Program-made: the position numbers and the translations under genes
Notes under the pieces: model-generated
What the model was told of the DNA's origin: nothing
Seen by the model: only the letters and a program-made list of their open reading frames with translations
Databases searched by the model: none
Part shown: piece after piece, positions 51,627 through 60,723 of the stretch
How the letters are laid out: every line of letters starts with the position of its first letter
Numbering within the stretch: the first letter of the stretch is position 1
Source: Haloterrigena sp. KLK7
Lineage (GTDB): Archaea; Halobacteriota; Halobacteria; Halobacteriales; Natrialbaceae
Assembly (NCBI RefSeq): GCF_037914945.1
Contig: NZ_CP149787.1
Span: forward strand, 1,302,001 to 1,366,000
DNA length: 64,000 nucleotides
Direction of reading: 5' to 3'

Positions 51627-53993
51627 ATGAGTTCTGCCGTCGACGAGGATACGGCCAAAGCCATCAACGCCGGTCGAGAGTCGATCGGTGTGATGCTCTC
51701 GACCGCGCAGACGCATCTCCAGAAGGTATTCATCGTCTTCGTCATCGGCTTCATCGGGTCCTTCTACGCCCTCCGAGTCTTCATCTGGGACTTCCTCGAG
51801 GCGACGGCGAAAGCGCAGATGAACGAGACGGTCGCCGACGCGACCAATATCATCACCCGCACGCCGTTCGAGGTAATCCTCTTACAGGCGAAGATCGGGA
51901 TGCTCATCGGCGTCATCGTCGCGATACCGGCGCTGCTGTTCTTCTCGCGACACACGCTTCGCCGACGCGGCTTCGACTCGGCGTTTCCCGTCTCGCGGGG
52001 GTACATCGCCCTCTTCGCGCTGACGTCGTTCACCCTGTTCTGGATCGGCGTCGGCTACGCCTACGGCATCTTCTTCCCCTTCGCCTTCGAGTTCCTCGGG
52101 TCGGTCGCCTTCGACGCCGGCGTCACCCCGAGCTGGGGGATCACCGAGTTCACCGAGTTCATCGCCCTGCTGACCATTTCCTTCGGGCTCGCGGCGCAAC
52201 TGCCGCTGGCGATGAGCGTGCTGTCCTACACCGAGATCGTCTCCTACGAGACGTTCCGCGACAAGTGGCGCCACGCGGTCGTCGCCATCACGGTCTTCGG
52301 GGCGGCCTTCTCGCCGCCGGACCCGTTCACGCTGGTCATGTGGGCGCTGCCGCTGGTCGCCCTCTACGGGTTCAGCCTCGGCCTCGCGAAGGTCGTCGCC
52401 AACATCCGTCGGCGCGGCGCGGCCGAACTCGACACGGGCACCTCGTTCATGAAACGGCGCCTCCTCCAGTTCGCCGGCGCGCTGGCGCTCATCACCGTCG
52501 GGACGAGCGTCTTCATCAATCAGGACGGCGCCGATACCTTGGACGAAGCGGTCTTCCCGCTGCTTCCGGCGCCGATCCGACCCGAGGGAACGCTCGGTCT
52601 CGAGACGTACGCGGCCGAACACGGCCTGCTCGGTGACGTCGCCGTCGGCGCCGCCGTCGCCGCCGCGGTCGGGTTCCTCGTCCTCCTCGTCTACACGATC
52701 CGAGTGTTACAGGCGCCGGTCTACCCCCGAGAGGGAGACCTCCGGAGCGCCGACGATCCCGAGGACGTCGACTTCGAGACGCTCTCGGCCGAGGACATCG
52801 AAGAGATTCCGGCGACAGTTTTCCTCTCGATGGAGGAAGAGGACGCCCTCGACTACTCTCGGCAGGCGATGTACGACGACAACCGGGAGAAGGCGCAGGC
52901 GATCCTCGACCGGTTCGACACCCTGCAGGAACAGCAGGCGGGCGACGAGACCGACGGCGAGGGCGAAACCGCCGCGAGCGCCGCGGCCGGTACGGCGGCC
53001 GCCGGTGACGCCGCGGCCGCCGGCAGTGGCGGTGACGACGAGGAGAGCGTCTTCTCGAGCACCGCTGCGGGAATGCTCGACGCGTTCACCGAGGACGAGA
53101 CGACCGAGGACGACATCGGCGGCTACGCCTACGACCTCGCCTTTATCGTCAACAGCCTCACCTCGAAGGCGATCTACATCGTCGGCGTCTTCATGGCCGT
53201 CCTCGCCGCCTCGTTCCTCGCGCTGTATCAGGGCGGGTTCGGCATCATCCTCGCCCAGTTCGTCGACCGCGTCCCCGAGGAGGTCCTCCGAGAGGTCTCG
53301 GGCGGCGCGGGCGTCGCCGGCGCGGAGACGACGACGGAACTACTCGAGGAGCTGGGACTGGTCATCGCCCTCCACCCCGTCGAGGTGCTGATCTTCATGG
53401 TGAAGGTGAGCACGATCCTCGCGTTCATTTCCGTCGTCCCCCTGATCATGTACTGGGGCTGGCCGGCGGCCAAGGAGCGCGGGCTGGTTCGGGGCGATGC
53501 GCGGGTGTTCCTCGTCTGGGGGCTCGCGATGTTCCTCGGCTTCGGCGCCGGGCTGTTCGCCGGGTTCTACTGGATCGCCCCGTCGGTCATCTCGTACCTC
53601 ATCTCCGACGCCATCCAGAACGGGATGGAAGTCTCCTACCGGATCAACAGCTTCTCCTGGCTGGTGATCTACACGACCCTCGGCGTCGGCTTCCTCTTCA
53701 ACATCGTCGTCACGATGGCGCTGTTCCACGTCGGCGGCATCGTCAGCTACCGGACGATGCTCGACCGCTGGCGGCCGGTCGTCGTCGGCATCTTCACGCT
53801 CGCCGCCTTCGCCAGCCCGAAGGGCGTCCTGACGATGCTGCTGCTGGCGATCCCGCTCGCGCTGACGTACCTGCTCGGACTCGCTCTCCTCTACGTCCTC
53901 ACCGCCGGCGGCCGCCTGTTCGGTGGCGGGGGAAGCGGCGGCGAGCCGGCCGATCCGGAACCGGAGCCCGAATCGGGCGCTACGCCGGAGTAG
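51627..53993 (+). CDS. tatC: Tandem double-TatC translocase (TatCt)
   Basis: 788 residues with two complete TatC-like units, each of about six spans, plus extra spans, giving the 14-span architecture of haloarchaeal TatCt. The first unit runs about 25-255 (LQKVFIVFVIGFIGSFYALR, GITEFTEFIALLTISFGLA), the second about 515-760 (LHPVEVLIFMVKVSTILAF). An acidic Ala/Gly-rich linker (about 440-480) lies between them. Halobacteria export most proteins through Tat, which fits the exported propeller at 9.2 kb. Confidence 0.93.
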   Translation: MSSAVDEDTAKAINAGRESIGVMLSTAQTHLQKVFIVFVIGFIGSFYALRVFIWDFLEATAKAQMNETVADATNIITRTPFEVILLQAKIGMLIGVIVAIPALLFFSRHTLRRRGFDSAFPVSRGYIALFALTSFTLFWIGVGYAYGIFFPFAFEFLGSVAFDAGVTPSWGITEFTEFIALLTISFGLAAQLPLAMSVLSYTEIVSYETFRDKWRHAVVAITVFGAAFSPPDPFTLVMWALPLVALYGFSLGLAKVVANIRRRGAAELDTGTSFMKRRLLQFAGALALITVGTSVFINQDGADTLDEAVFPLLPAPIRPEGTLGLETYAAEHGLLGDVAVGAAVAAAVGFLVLLVYTIRVLQAPVYPREGDLRSADDPEDVDFETLSAEDIEEIPATVFLSMEEEDALDYSRQAMYDDNREKAQAILDRFDTLQEQQAGDETDGEGETAASAAAGTAAAGDAAAAGSGGDDEESVFSSTAAGMLDAFTEDETTEDDIGGYAYDLAFIVNSLTSKAIYIVGVFMAVLAASFLALYQGGFGIILAQFVDRVPEEVLREVSGGAGVAGAETTTELLEELGLVIALHPVEVLIFMVKVSTILAFISVVPLIMYWGWPAAKERGLVRGDARVFLVWGLAMFLGFGAGLFAGFYWIAPSVISYLISDAIQNGMEVSYRINSFSWLVIYTTLGVGFLFNIVVTMALFHVGGIVSYRTMLDRWRPVVVGIFTLAAFASPKGVLTMLLLAIPLALTYLLGLALLYVLTAGGRLFGGGGSGGEPADPEPEPESGATPE

Positions 53994-54049
53994 TCGGCCG
54001 TCGTCGTGACGAGGACTGTTAAGGCAGCCGGCTCCAAACGATCACGCAA

Positions 54050-54232
54050 ATGCCGAAGATCAGCGTCGAAATCCCACAGGAACTGCTGGACGATCTGGAC
54101 GATCACGTCGGCGACGACGGGAAGTTCGTCAACCGCAGCGACGCGATCCGCGCCTCGATTCGCAAGACGCTCGACGTGTTAGACGAGATCGACGAGCGAC
54201 ACGATCGGCTCGAGGCCGACGAGCGAGAGTGA
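54050..54232 (+). CDS. Ribbon-helix-helix regulator (CopG type)
   Basis: 60 residues. MPKISVEIPQELLDDLDDHV forms the beta-strand for DNA-groove binding, then FVNRSDAIRASIRKTLDVL forms the two helices. A short charged tail follows. The motif NRSDAIR is typical of archaeal RHH proteins. Target unknown; there is no toxin gene beside it, so an antitoxin role is unlikely. Confidence 0.85.
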   Translation: MPKISVEIPQELLDDLDDHVGDDGKFVNRSDAIRASIRKTLDVLDEIDERHDRLEADERE

Positions 54233-54275
54233 GCTTCTCATCGCGGCGGCTCCGAAACCGCGACGGAGAGCGGCA

Positions 54276-54353
54276 GTAGCCGCTTGACACGACGTCAGTA
54301 AGTAGCAGCACGACACGGCGTCAGCAGGTAGCAGCGCGACACAGCGTCAGCCG
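54276..54353. repeat. Three 26-bp tandem repeats
   Basis: Units start GTAGC at 54276, 54302 and 54328 and share the pattern GTAGCAGCxCGACACxGCGTCAG. They lie in the convergent gap between the RHH gene and rlmE. No coding sense. The unit length is not close to a CRISPR repeat-spacer period. Confidence 0.7.
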
Positions 54354-54399
54354 GTGTATCCGAACGCAGAACGGAGTCGAACCGTCTCGAGCGGCGCCC

Positions 54400-55185
54400 T
54401 CACTCGTCGTCGAGCGGCCGCGCGAACCCGAAGTTCGGCTTGACGTCCTCGATGCGGACGTCGACGACGTCGCCGGGTTCGGTCTCGGGGACGAACAGGC
54501 GGTAGCCGTCGACGCTCGCGATCCCGTCGCCCTCGCTGCCGACGTCGACGATTTCGACCTCGAGTTCGTCGCCCTCTCGGACGGGAGCGGTGAGTCTTCC
54601 CTTTCCGATCAGATAGATCTCGGAGGACTCCTCGCGGCTGGCCTTCGGCGCGGTCGCGCGGACGTACTGGAACTCGTCGTCGATGTCGGCTCGGAGGTCG
54701 TCGACGTCCGGCCCCTCGAAGACCTTCACGACGAAGTTTCCGCCGGACTCGAGGAGTTCGAGCGCGGTCTCGAAGGCCTGTCGCGCGAGGTACAGCGAGC
54801 GGGCCTGATCGAGCGAGTACTCGCCGGACATGTTAGGCGCCATGTCCGAGACGACCACGTCCACGGAGCCGCCCGCGGCGTCGGTGACGCGGTCGCGAGT
54901 CTTCTCCTCGGTCATGTCGCCGCGGATCGTCTCGACGCGCTCGTTCAGCGTCTCGTCCTCCAGGTCCTTGATCCGCTGGAGGTCGACGCCGATGACGGTT
55001 CCCTGCGGGCCGACCTTCTCGGCGGCGACCTGCAGCCAGCCGCCGGGAGCGGCGCCGAGGTCGACGACCGTGTCGCGCCCGGAGATGACGTTCTCGAGGT
55101 CGTCGAGCTGTTTGAGCTTGTAGGCCGCCCGACTCCGGTAGCCCTGCTGTTTCGCCCTGTTGTAGTAGTCGTCTTTCCGCGCCAT
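54400..55185 (-). CDS. rlmE: rRNA 2'-O-methyltransferase RlmE with TRAM domain
   Basis: 261 residues. The FtsJ domain has RSRAAYKLKQLDDLENVI, VVDLGAAPGGWLQVA (SAM site), VVVSDMAPNMSGEY and NFVVKVFEGPD; K-D-K-E tetrad residues are in place. It methylates the 2'-O of U2552 (E. coli number) in 23S rRNA. A C-terminal TRAM domain (about 195-255, EGDELEVEIVDVGSEGDGIA) adds RNA binding, typical in archaea. Confidence 0.93.
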   Translation of the reverse strand: MARKDDYYNRAKQQGYRSRAAYKLKQLDDLENVISGRDTVVDLGAAPGGWLQVAAEKVGPQGTVIGVDLQRIKDLEDETLNERVETIRGDMTEEKTRDRVTDAAGGSVDVVVSDMAPNMSGEYSLDQARSLYLARQAFETALELLESGGNFVVKVFEGPDVDDLRADIDDEFQYVRATAPKASREESSEIYLIGKGRLTAPVREGDELEVEIVDVGSEGDGIASVDGYRLFVPETEPGDVVDVRIEDVKPNFGFARPLDDE

Positions 55186-55316
55186 GATCGGTTTCTGAAC
55201 CCGCTAGGAGCCCGGTACGGATAGGTGTGGCGAGACGCGCGCCGGGAACCCCGTCTCGAGCGCGATCGAACCGCCGGCGAGAGAGCGGCAAGGGGTCCGA
55301 GGTAGCAGTTTCGTGC

Positions 55317-55598
55317 ATGCCGCTTACGGCGAGCGGGCGCGACCGCTCGCACATGGACACGCCACCGGAACTGGAGGCCGCGGTCGACGATCGCGACGAC
55401 GTCACGATCACGAAACGCGAGTACGGCGACGAACAGGTCATCGCGGTCGATTTCGGTCCCACCGGCGCCAAACCGTCGCTCGACGTCGTCGATGGGACGG
55501 CGATCGTCGTGGTAGATGGACAACAGTTCGAGTTCGACGTTCCCGCCGGCGCGAGCGACGTGACGGTCAACGACGGCATCCTGACGATTACGAACTGA
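55317..55598 (+). CDS. Small haloarchaeal protein (DUF7127-like)
   Basis: 93 residues, beta-rich: DDVTITKREYGDEQVIAVDF, PSLDVVDGTAIVVVDGQQFE and FDVPAGASDVTVNDGILTIT. The ending resembles Hsp20/alpha-crystallin-type beta strands (GILTI). By recall it belongs to a Halobacteria family (DUF7127). The start could be ATG 55317 or 55353. Confidence 0.65.
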   Translation: MPLTASGRDRSHMDTPPELEAAVDDRDDVTITKREYGDEQVIAVDFGPTGAKPSLDVVDGTAIVVVDGQQFEFDVPAGASDVTVNDGILTITN

Positions 55599-56303
55599 TT
55601 ACTCGCTCGAGTCGCCGGGGCCGCCGCGTCGGGCGACGTCCTCGTCGGAATCGATCTCGGCCTCCGGCTCGCCGTCCGTCACCTCGTCGGGATCGACGTC
55701 GACGTCGTCGCGGTCTGTTTCGTCAGTAGTCGTCTCGTCAGTCGCTGTCTCTTCGACTCGATCGTCCGACTCCGACTGCGGTTCGGTCTCCTCCGGCGGC
55801 TCCATCTGGTCGTCGGGATCGATTCGCGCCCCGTCCTCTGGGGAGTCGTAGAACTCGTCGTCCTCGACCATCGGATCCGTCCCCTCGCGGTTGCCGATTT
55901 CGTCGTCCGGCGTCGTCCCGGGCTCGTCGGGCGGCGCTTCGGTGGGGTTCGAGGCCACCGGCTCGCCGGGGTCGTAGTCGGCGTCCTGGGGGTCGATCTC
56001 GGGCGCCTCGTCGTTCGACGGCGCGTCCTCGCTCGTCTCGTCACCCGACGTGACGGCGTCCGCCGCGAACCCGGCCTCGAGTCGGATCGCGTCCCCGGTC
56101 CACTCGCTGACGGCGCTGTCGGCCAGCGGGACGGCCTCCTCGTCGCCGCCCCAGTCGAGGGCGGCTCGGGTCGAGTCGCCGACGTCCGGTGCCGGTTCCA
56201 CGTAAGCGGTCTCGGGATCGACGTCGGCGACGACGCCGATCTGATCGCCCTCGGCCGTCTCGACCGGCTTTCCGACGTCGTCGCTGGTGAAGCTCGGACT
56301 CAT
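55599..56303 (-). CDS. PRC-barrel-like protein with long acidic tail
   Basis: 234 residues. The N-terminal part SFTSDDVGKPVETAEGDQIG, VVADVDPETAYVEPAPDVG resembles the PRC-barrel-like haloarchaeal family. After about residue 100 a tail of Asp, Glu, Pro and Thr follows, for example EPPEETEPQSESDD. The start at 56303 (MSPSFTSDD) is chosen over 56354. It is intrinsically disordered in the tail. Function unknown. Confidence 0.7.
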   Translation of the reverse strand: MSPSFTSDDVGKPVETAEGDQIGVVADVDPETAYVEPAPDVGDSTRAALDWGGDEEAVPLADSAVSEWTGDAIRLEAGFAADAVTSGDETSEDAPSNDEAPEIDPQDADYDPGEPVASNPTEAPPDEPGTTPDDEIGNREGTDPMVEDDEFYDSPEDGARIDPDDQMEPPEETEPQSESDDRVEETATDETTTDETDRDDVDVDPDEVTDGEPEAEIDSDEDVARRGGPGDSSE

Positions 56304-56393
56304 CCCCTCGAGGTTCGGGCGAGCGGAGCAAGCCGTTCGTGCCTGCAACTGCACAGGTGCTCGCCGACTCGAGGTACCGCCGTTGCTGTCGCG

Positions 56394-56954
56394 TTACGCC
56401 GCCTCGAGAGCCGCCTGCAGGTCCGATTCGATCGCGTCGACCTTGCTCCGGTCGTACAGCGCCGCGGCCGGGTGGAAGATCGGCATCACGTTGCGGTCTT
56501 CCCGTTCGAAGTCTTCGCCGTGCAGATCGGTGATCGTCTCGTCGGTCTCGAGGAGTTCGGCCGTCGCGAAACTCCCCATCGGGACGACGACCGAGGGGTC
56601 GACGCGCTCGAGTTCGGCCTCGAGCACCGGCCACCAGGCCTCGATCTCGTCGACGTGGGGATCGCGGTTCTCCGGCGGCCGCACCTTGACGAGGTTGGTG
56701 ATATACAGGTCTCGCCGGTCGTGGCCGATCGACTCGAGGGCGCGGTCCAGTTGCTGGCCGGCCTGGCCGACGAACGGTTCGCCCTGATTGACCTCCTGTT
56801 TGCCGGGAGCCTCGCCGACCAGCATCACGTCGGCCGACAGCGGCCCGACGCCGGGGACGAACCGCTCCGGCTCGCGGTGCTCGTCGGGGACCGCCTCGAG
56901 GGCGTCGGCGAAGACGTCCTCGAACTCCCAGTCGGTGGACTCGCGGTCGCTCAT
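56394..56954 (-). CDS. Cysteine-free uracil-DNA-glycosylase-like protein
   Basis: 186 residues. UDG-fold motif A is VGEAPGKQEVNQGEPFVGQ (47-), the second is NLVKVRPPENRDPHVDE, and the active-site block is IFHPAAALYDRS. Family 4 UDGs carry four cysteines for a 4Fe-4S cluster, one in KCRPP; here that position is V and the whole protein has no cysteine. It may act on uracil or other damage without a cluster, or be a related, non-classical enzyme. Confidence 0.8.
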   Translation of the reverse strand: MSDRESTDWEFEDVFADALEAVPDEHREPERFVPGVGPLSADVMLVGEAPGKQEVNQGEPFVGQAGQQLDRALESIGHDRRDLYITNLVKVRPPENRDPHVDEIEAWWPVLEAELERVDPSVVVPMGSFATAELLETDETITDLHGEDFEREDRNVMPIFHPAAALYDRSKVDAIESDLQAALEAA

Positions 56955-57058
56955 GGGCCCTCACTACCGTCGCCTCGACAAACGTTCGTTCCCCTGCGTA
57001 CGCATCCGGTCGGTGCTGACCCCCAATAGTCAACCGCTTCCCCGGTGGAGCGACGCGT

Positions 57059-57739
57059 ATGACGGCGAACGAATCGTCCGCCGTGGTCGATATCGAACTG
57101 CCCGACGTGACTCTCGAGGGGGAACTCGCCGTTCCGGCGGAATCGAGCGGACTGGTCGTTTTCGCCCACGGGAGCGGCAGCAGCCGGCACAGTCCCCGGA
57201 ACAACTTCGTCGCCGAGCGGTTGCGCGAGCGGGGACTGGGAACGCTCCTGTTCGACCTCCTCACCGAGCGGGAAGACCGGGCTCGAGAGAATCGGTTCGA
57301 CATCCCGCTGCTGACCGATCGGCTCGTCGCGACCACCGAGTGGGTCCGCGAGCGGCCGGAAGCGAGCGGTCTGTCGATCGGTTACTTCGGCGCGAGCACG
57401 GGCGCCGCGGCGGCGCTGCGGGGTGCGGCCCGTCCCGAGACCGAGATCGATGCAGTCGTCTCGCGGGGCGGCCGGGTCGACATGGCGGCCGAGGTCGTCG
57501 ACGGCGAGGCGTCGGAGACGCCTCGAGAAGGCGGTGGAACCGTCGACGCACCGACGCTGCTGATCGTCGGCGGCGAGGACGAGTCGGTGCTGAAACTGAA
57601 CCGCGAGATCCACGAGGCGCTGTCCTGCGAGCGGGACCTCCGGATCGTCGAGGGCGCCGGCCACCTCTTCGAGGGCGAGGGCGAACTCGAGGCCGTCGCC
57701 GACCACGCCGCCGACTGGTTCGCGGCGCACCTCGAGTGA
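57059..57739 (+). CDS. Dienelactone-hydrolase-like alpha/beta hydrolase
   Basis: 226 residues. GLVVFAHGSGSSRHSPRNNF is the oxyanion strand-turn, SIGYFGASTGAAAALRGA holds the nucleophile Ser (GASTGA), and LLIVGGEDESVLKLNREI and VEGAGHLFEGEG give the Asp and His. This set resembles dienelactone hydrolase-type or phosphoribosyl-transferase-linked hydrolases. The gene stands alone. Substrate unknown. Confidence 0.8.
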   Translation: MTANESSAVVDIELPDVTLEGELAVPAESSGLVVFAHGSGSSRHSPRNNFVAERLRERGLGTLLFDLLTEREDRARENRFDIPLLTDRLVATTEWVRERPEASGLSIGYFGASTGAAAALRGAARPETEIDAVVSRGGRVDMAAEVVDGEASETPREGGGTVDAPTLLIVGGEDESVLKLNREIHEALSCERDLRIVEGAGHLFEGEGELEAVADHAADWFAAHLE

Positions 57740-57844
57740 GTCCGCGAACGGCCGCGACCCGGCCCGCGCTCGAGAATCGATCCCACCCCGAAACGGGCGT
57801 ATTCAGGGCGTACCGTTAGGCTCGCGGCCGGTGGAGGCGTTCGC

Positions 57845-58114
57845 ATGGCCGACACGCCAGACGTCAACAAGGTGGAGACGGAGGACGACTACATCCACGT
57901 GCGGTTCCGCGACCCCGACGAGTACGACGAGGTCCGGACGCCCGACTGGGCGGAGAACCCGGCGGAATCGGTCTCGGAGAACAGCGAGGTCCGGACCGGG
58001 AAGGTCGAGGGCGACGACGACTGGGAGGTGACCAGCGTCCTGATCAAAAAGAGCGTCGGCGAGAACAAAGCCGAGGAGCAGGCGAAGGAGATCGTCGAGA
58101 AGATCGAGTCCTGA
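57845..58114 (+). CDS. Small haloarchaeal protein (89 aa)
   Basis: Starts [20 protein letters not shown], continues [20 protein letters not shown] and ends with a charged helix [16 protein letters not shown] recall the stretch HVRFRDPDE(Y/F)DE-R-TPDWA in other Halobacteria without a function. It is complete with its own upstream gap. Confidence 0.6.
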   Translation: MADTPDVNKVETEDDYIHVRFRDPDEYDEVRTPDWAENPAESVSENSEVRTGKVEGDDDWEVTSVLIKKSVGENKAEEQAKEIVEKIES

Positions 58115-58207
58115 GCGATCGCTCGCTCGAGCGCTCGGTCGATCGCCCTGACGGCGGTTGCGAACTCCGGGCCAGCAGTTATCCCGACGTAGGGTGGAGC
58201 CCCGACC

Positions 58208-58318
58208 ATGAGTACGGACCTCACGACGGAGGACGCCGGCAAGCGGGTCATCGACGGCGACGGCAACGAGATCCGCGTCGTCACCGACGACGCGATCCAG
58301 TTACGCGAGGAGTACTGA
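58208..58318 (+). CDS. 36-residue PRC-barrel-like mini ORF
   Basis: ATG 58208, TGA 58316-58318. It starts [20 protein letters not shown] and ends [12 protein letters not shown]. The first half matches the opening of haloarchaeal PRC-barrel proteins (also seen in the 55599-56303 product, DVGKPVETAEGDQIGVV). The second half resembles their C-terminus. It may be an internal-deletion remnant of an approximately 90-residue gene, or a real short protein. Confidence 0.45.
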   Translation: MSTDLTTEDAGKRVIDGDGNEIRVVTDDAIQLREEY

Positions 58319-58423
58319 CCGGAACGCCGGTACCGAGCACCGCCGTCACGGCCCGACGCGGCGGTTGCCGTCCGTCGCGAAACCGCGCTATCGGGGGCGT
58401 CGTAGCCGCGCGTAAAGGGTGCC

Positions 58424-58430
58424 TTTTTAT
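58424..58430 (+). promoter_or_regulatory. TATA box of the PCNA gene
   Basis: TTTTTAT centred 29 bp before ATG 58456; leaderless transcript predicted. Confidence 0.6.
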
Positions 58431-58455
58431 GGCAACCGTCCGTAGCACGGCGTAT

Positions 58456-59199
58456 ATGTTCAAGGCCATCGTGAGCGCGGAAACGCTCACCAGCGCGCTC
58501 GATTCGATCAGCGTGCTGGTCGACGAGTGTAAGATTCACCTCGAGGAGGACGGCCTCGAGATCCGGGCCGTCGATCCCGCTAACGTCGGCATGGTCGACC
58601 TCTCGCTCGATGCCTCGGCGTTCGAATCCTACGAGGCCGACGGCGGGCTGATCGGCGTCGACCTCTCGCGGCTCGAGGACATCGCGAGCATGGCCGAGTC
58701 CGGCCAGCTCGTCCAGCTCGAACTCGACGAAGAGACGCGAAAGCTACACATTCAGATCGAAGGGCTGGAGTACACCCTGGCGCTGATCGACCCCGATTCG
58801 ATCCGCCAGGAACCGGACATTCCGGACCTCGATCTGCCCGCGGAGGTCGTCCTCGAGGGGAAAGACGTCAACCGATCGGTCAAGGCGGCCGACATGGTCT
58901 CGGACCACATCGCGCTGGGCGTCGACGAGGGCGAGGAGTACTTCTACGTCGACGCGGAGGGCGACACCGACGACGTCCACCTCGAACTCACCGAAGCGGA
59001 TCTGATCGACCTGCAGGTCGGTCCGGCCCACTCGCTGTTCTCGCTGGACTACCTGAAGGACATGAACAAGGCCATCCCCTCGGACACCGAGGTCACGCTC
59101 CACCTCGGCGAGGAGTTCCCGGTGAAGATCTACTTCGGCTTCGCGGAGGGCCAGGGACAGGTCACCTACATGCTCGCGCCGCGTATCCAGAGCGAGTAA
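58456..59199 (+). CDS. pcn: DNA polymerase sliding clamp PCNA
   Basis: 247 residues. The archaeal sliding clamp trimerises around DNA and tethers polymerase, ligase and FEN1. Motifs are [58 protein letters not shown] (interdomain loop) and [20 protein letters not shown]. The sequence is very acidic, as for haloarchaea. The start at 58456 is leaderless. Primase large subunit follows 1.5 kb downstream, so replication genes are nearby. Confidence 0.96.
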   Translation: MFKAIVSAETLTSALDSISVLVDECKIHLEEDGLEIRAVDPANVGMVDLSLDASAFESYEADGGLIGVDLSRLEDIASMAESGQLVQLELDEETRKLHIQIEGLEYTLALIDPDSIRQEPDIPDLDLPAEVVLEGKDVNRSVKAADMVSDHIALGVDEGEEYFYVDAEGDTDDVHLELTEADLIDLQVGPAHSLFSLDYLKDMNKAIPSDTEVTLHLGEEFPVKIYFGFAEGQGQVTYMLAPRIQSE

Positions 59200-59340
59200 G
59201 CCGACGTTCGCTTCGTTTCGATCGACTGTCGACGACAGTAGTCGATAGGGGAGACGGCGATCCTGACGGAGCGGCCGATAACTTAAAGGAATCATATGGA
59301 AAGGTGGGAGTCTACCAGTCCCTCCCGAATAGCCAGGGGC

Positions 59341-59661
59341 ATGCCCTCCGCAGGCGATCCGACGGACACGAGCGACGCGGACGAGCCGACGTACGTCACG
59401 ACGTTCGATCCGGACACCGGCGAGCGAGCCAGCGAGGCCGTTATCACGGCCGTCGCGGCGCTCGTCGGCAAACGGCCGGTCGACCTCGAGCCCCTCTACG
59501 AGGCCGTCGATCCGGACGCGCTGGACTCGCTGATCGACCACGCCCGGCGAGCCGACACCGGCAGCCACGAACTCTGGTTTCCCTACGCGGGATACGAGGT
59601 CGGCGTGCGAAGCGACGGGCGAATCCGGTTCTACGACGGCGCCGCCCCGTCGCCCGCGTAA
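59341..59661 (+). CDS. HalOD1-type output-domain protein
   Basis: 106 residues. VITAVAALVGKRPVDLEPLY, EAVDPDALDSLIDHARR and LWFPYAGYEVGVRSDGRIRF match the halobacterial output domain HalOD1, often found in signalling proteins or alone. The start at 59341 is chosen because a TATA-like TTAAAGG at about 59285 would place transcription after ATG 59296. Role unknown; probably regulation. Confidence 0.7.
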   Translation: MPSAGDPTDTSDADEPTYVTTFDPDTGERASEAVITAVAALVGKRPVDLEPLYEAVDPDALDSLIDHARRADTGSHELWFPYAGYEVGVRSDGRIRFYDGAAPSPA

Positions 59662-59684
59662 CCCCGGCCCGGTCGCCGCGACGA

Positions 59685-60551
59685 TCAGTCGTGTTCGGCG
59701 AGGAACGCCCGCAGCTCCTCGTTGACCCGTTCGGCGTTCTCGATGAAAAAGCAGTGCGAGCCGCCCTCGACCCGCTCGAGTCGCGCGTTCGGAATCGCTT
59801 CCTCGAGCAGCAGTCCGTTCTCGAAGGGGACCACGCGGTCGTCGGTCCCGTGGAGCACCAGCGTCGGCACGCGGAGCCGATCGAGCCGATCGCTGACGTC
59901 GAAGTCCAAGACGGCCGCGGCCTGCGCCTCGCGGGCCGGATCCCCGGCGTCCTGCGCGAGTCGCCACTCGATGATCCGATCCATCAAGTGCGGATTACGA
60001 TTGGTGAACCGCTCGTTGAAGGCGGGGCGCATCCGGTGGCGTAGCGTTTCGCGTTCGCTCGCGCCGTCGGGGACGTCGAAGATGAACTCCTGGGTCTCGT
60101 CGGGAACCGGGACGGCGTCGGGGCCGCCGTGGCTCGTACAGCACAGCGTCAGCGTCTCCGCCCGGGTGTACTCGAGCGCGTAGCGCTGGGCGATCATCCC
60201 GCCCATGCTCGCGCCGACGATGTGAGCCCGACGGATGCCGGCGTCGTCGAGGACCGCCTCGAGGTCCGCGGCGAGACCGCCGACGGAGTAGCCGGCCAGT
60301 TTGAAGATGAGGGGCGCGCGGAGTTTCCGCGGCAGGCGCGGGAGCAGCGGCGGGAGGCCGGCGTCGGATCGGCCCGTCCCGCGGTTGTCCGGCGCGACCG
60401 CGTCGCGGTCGCCGCCGACGGCCTCGCGCTGCCAGCGCCACATCCAGCGCCCGTAGCCCAGCCCCTGCACGAAGACGACCGGTGTCCCGTCGCCCTCGCT
60501 CTCGTCGTACTCGTAGTAGATCGACACGCCGTCTCGAGTGGCCCGTGGCAT
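59685..60551 (-). CDS. Alpha/beta hydrolase
   Basis: 288 residues. VVFVQGLGYGRWMWRWQREA gives the oxyanion region, APDNRGTGRSD the second turn, HIVGASMGGMIAQRYALEY the nucleophile Ser (GASMGG), VLHGTDDRVVPF the Asp and VEGGSHCFFIENAERV the His. This is a typical esterase/haloalkane-type fold. Start 60551 is supported by TATA CCTTTAAATC 29 bp upstream. Substrate unknown. Confidence 0.85.
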   Translation of the reverse strand: MPRATRDGVSIYYEYDESEGDGTPVVFVQGLGYGRWMWRWQREAVGGDRDAVAPDNRGTGRSDAGLPPLLPRLPRKLRAPLIFKLAGYSVGGLAADLEAVLDDAGIRRAHIVGASMGGMIAQRYALEYTRAETLTLCCTSHGGPDAVPVPDETQEFIFDVPDGASERETLRHRMRPAFNERFTNRNPHLMDRIIEWRLAQDAGDPAREAQAAAVLDFDVSDRLDRLRVPTLVLHGTDDRVVPFENGLLLEEAIPNARLERVEGGSHCFFIENAERVNEELRAFLAEHD

Positions 60552-60575
60552 ACTCGAGGAGACGTGTCGAACGCC

Positions 60576-60584
60576 CTTTAAATC
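60576..60584 (-). promoter_or_regulatory. TATA box of the alpha/beta hydrolase gene
   Basis: Minus strand GATTTAAAG centred about 29 bp before the ATG at 60551. Confidence 0.6.
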
Positions 60585-60723
60585 GATCCTCGAACGCTGA
60601 CCGATACGTCGGTCAGGGCCGCTTCTGTCGCCGATCGAGCGGGGATCCAATCCCGGCTTACCCGCGCCACCCTCCGCCGAACAATCAGCGGCTTTAACCC
60701 CGCGCAGTAACATCGCATTACCG

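Noticed and set aside
54276-54353. CRISPR array
   Set aside because: The units are contiguous 26-bp repeats with no spacers and only three copies.
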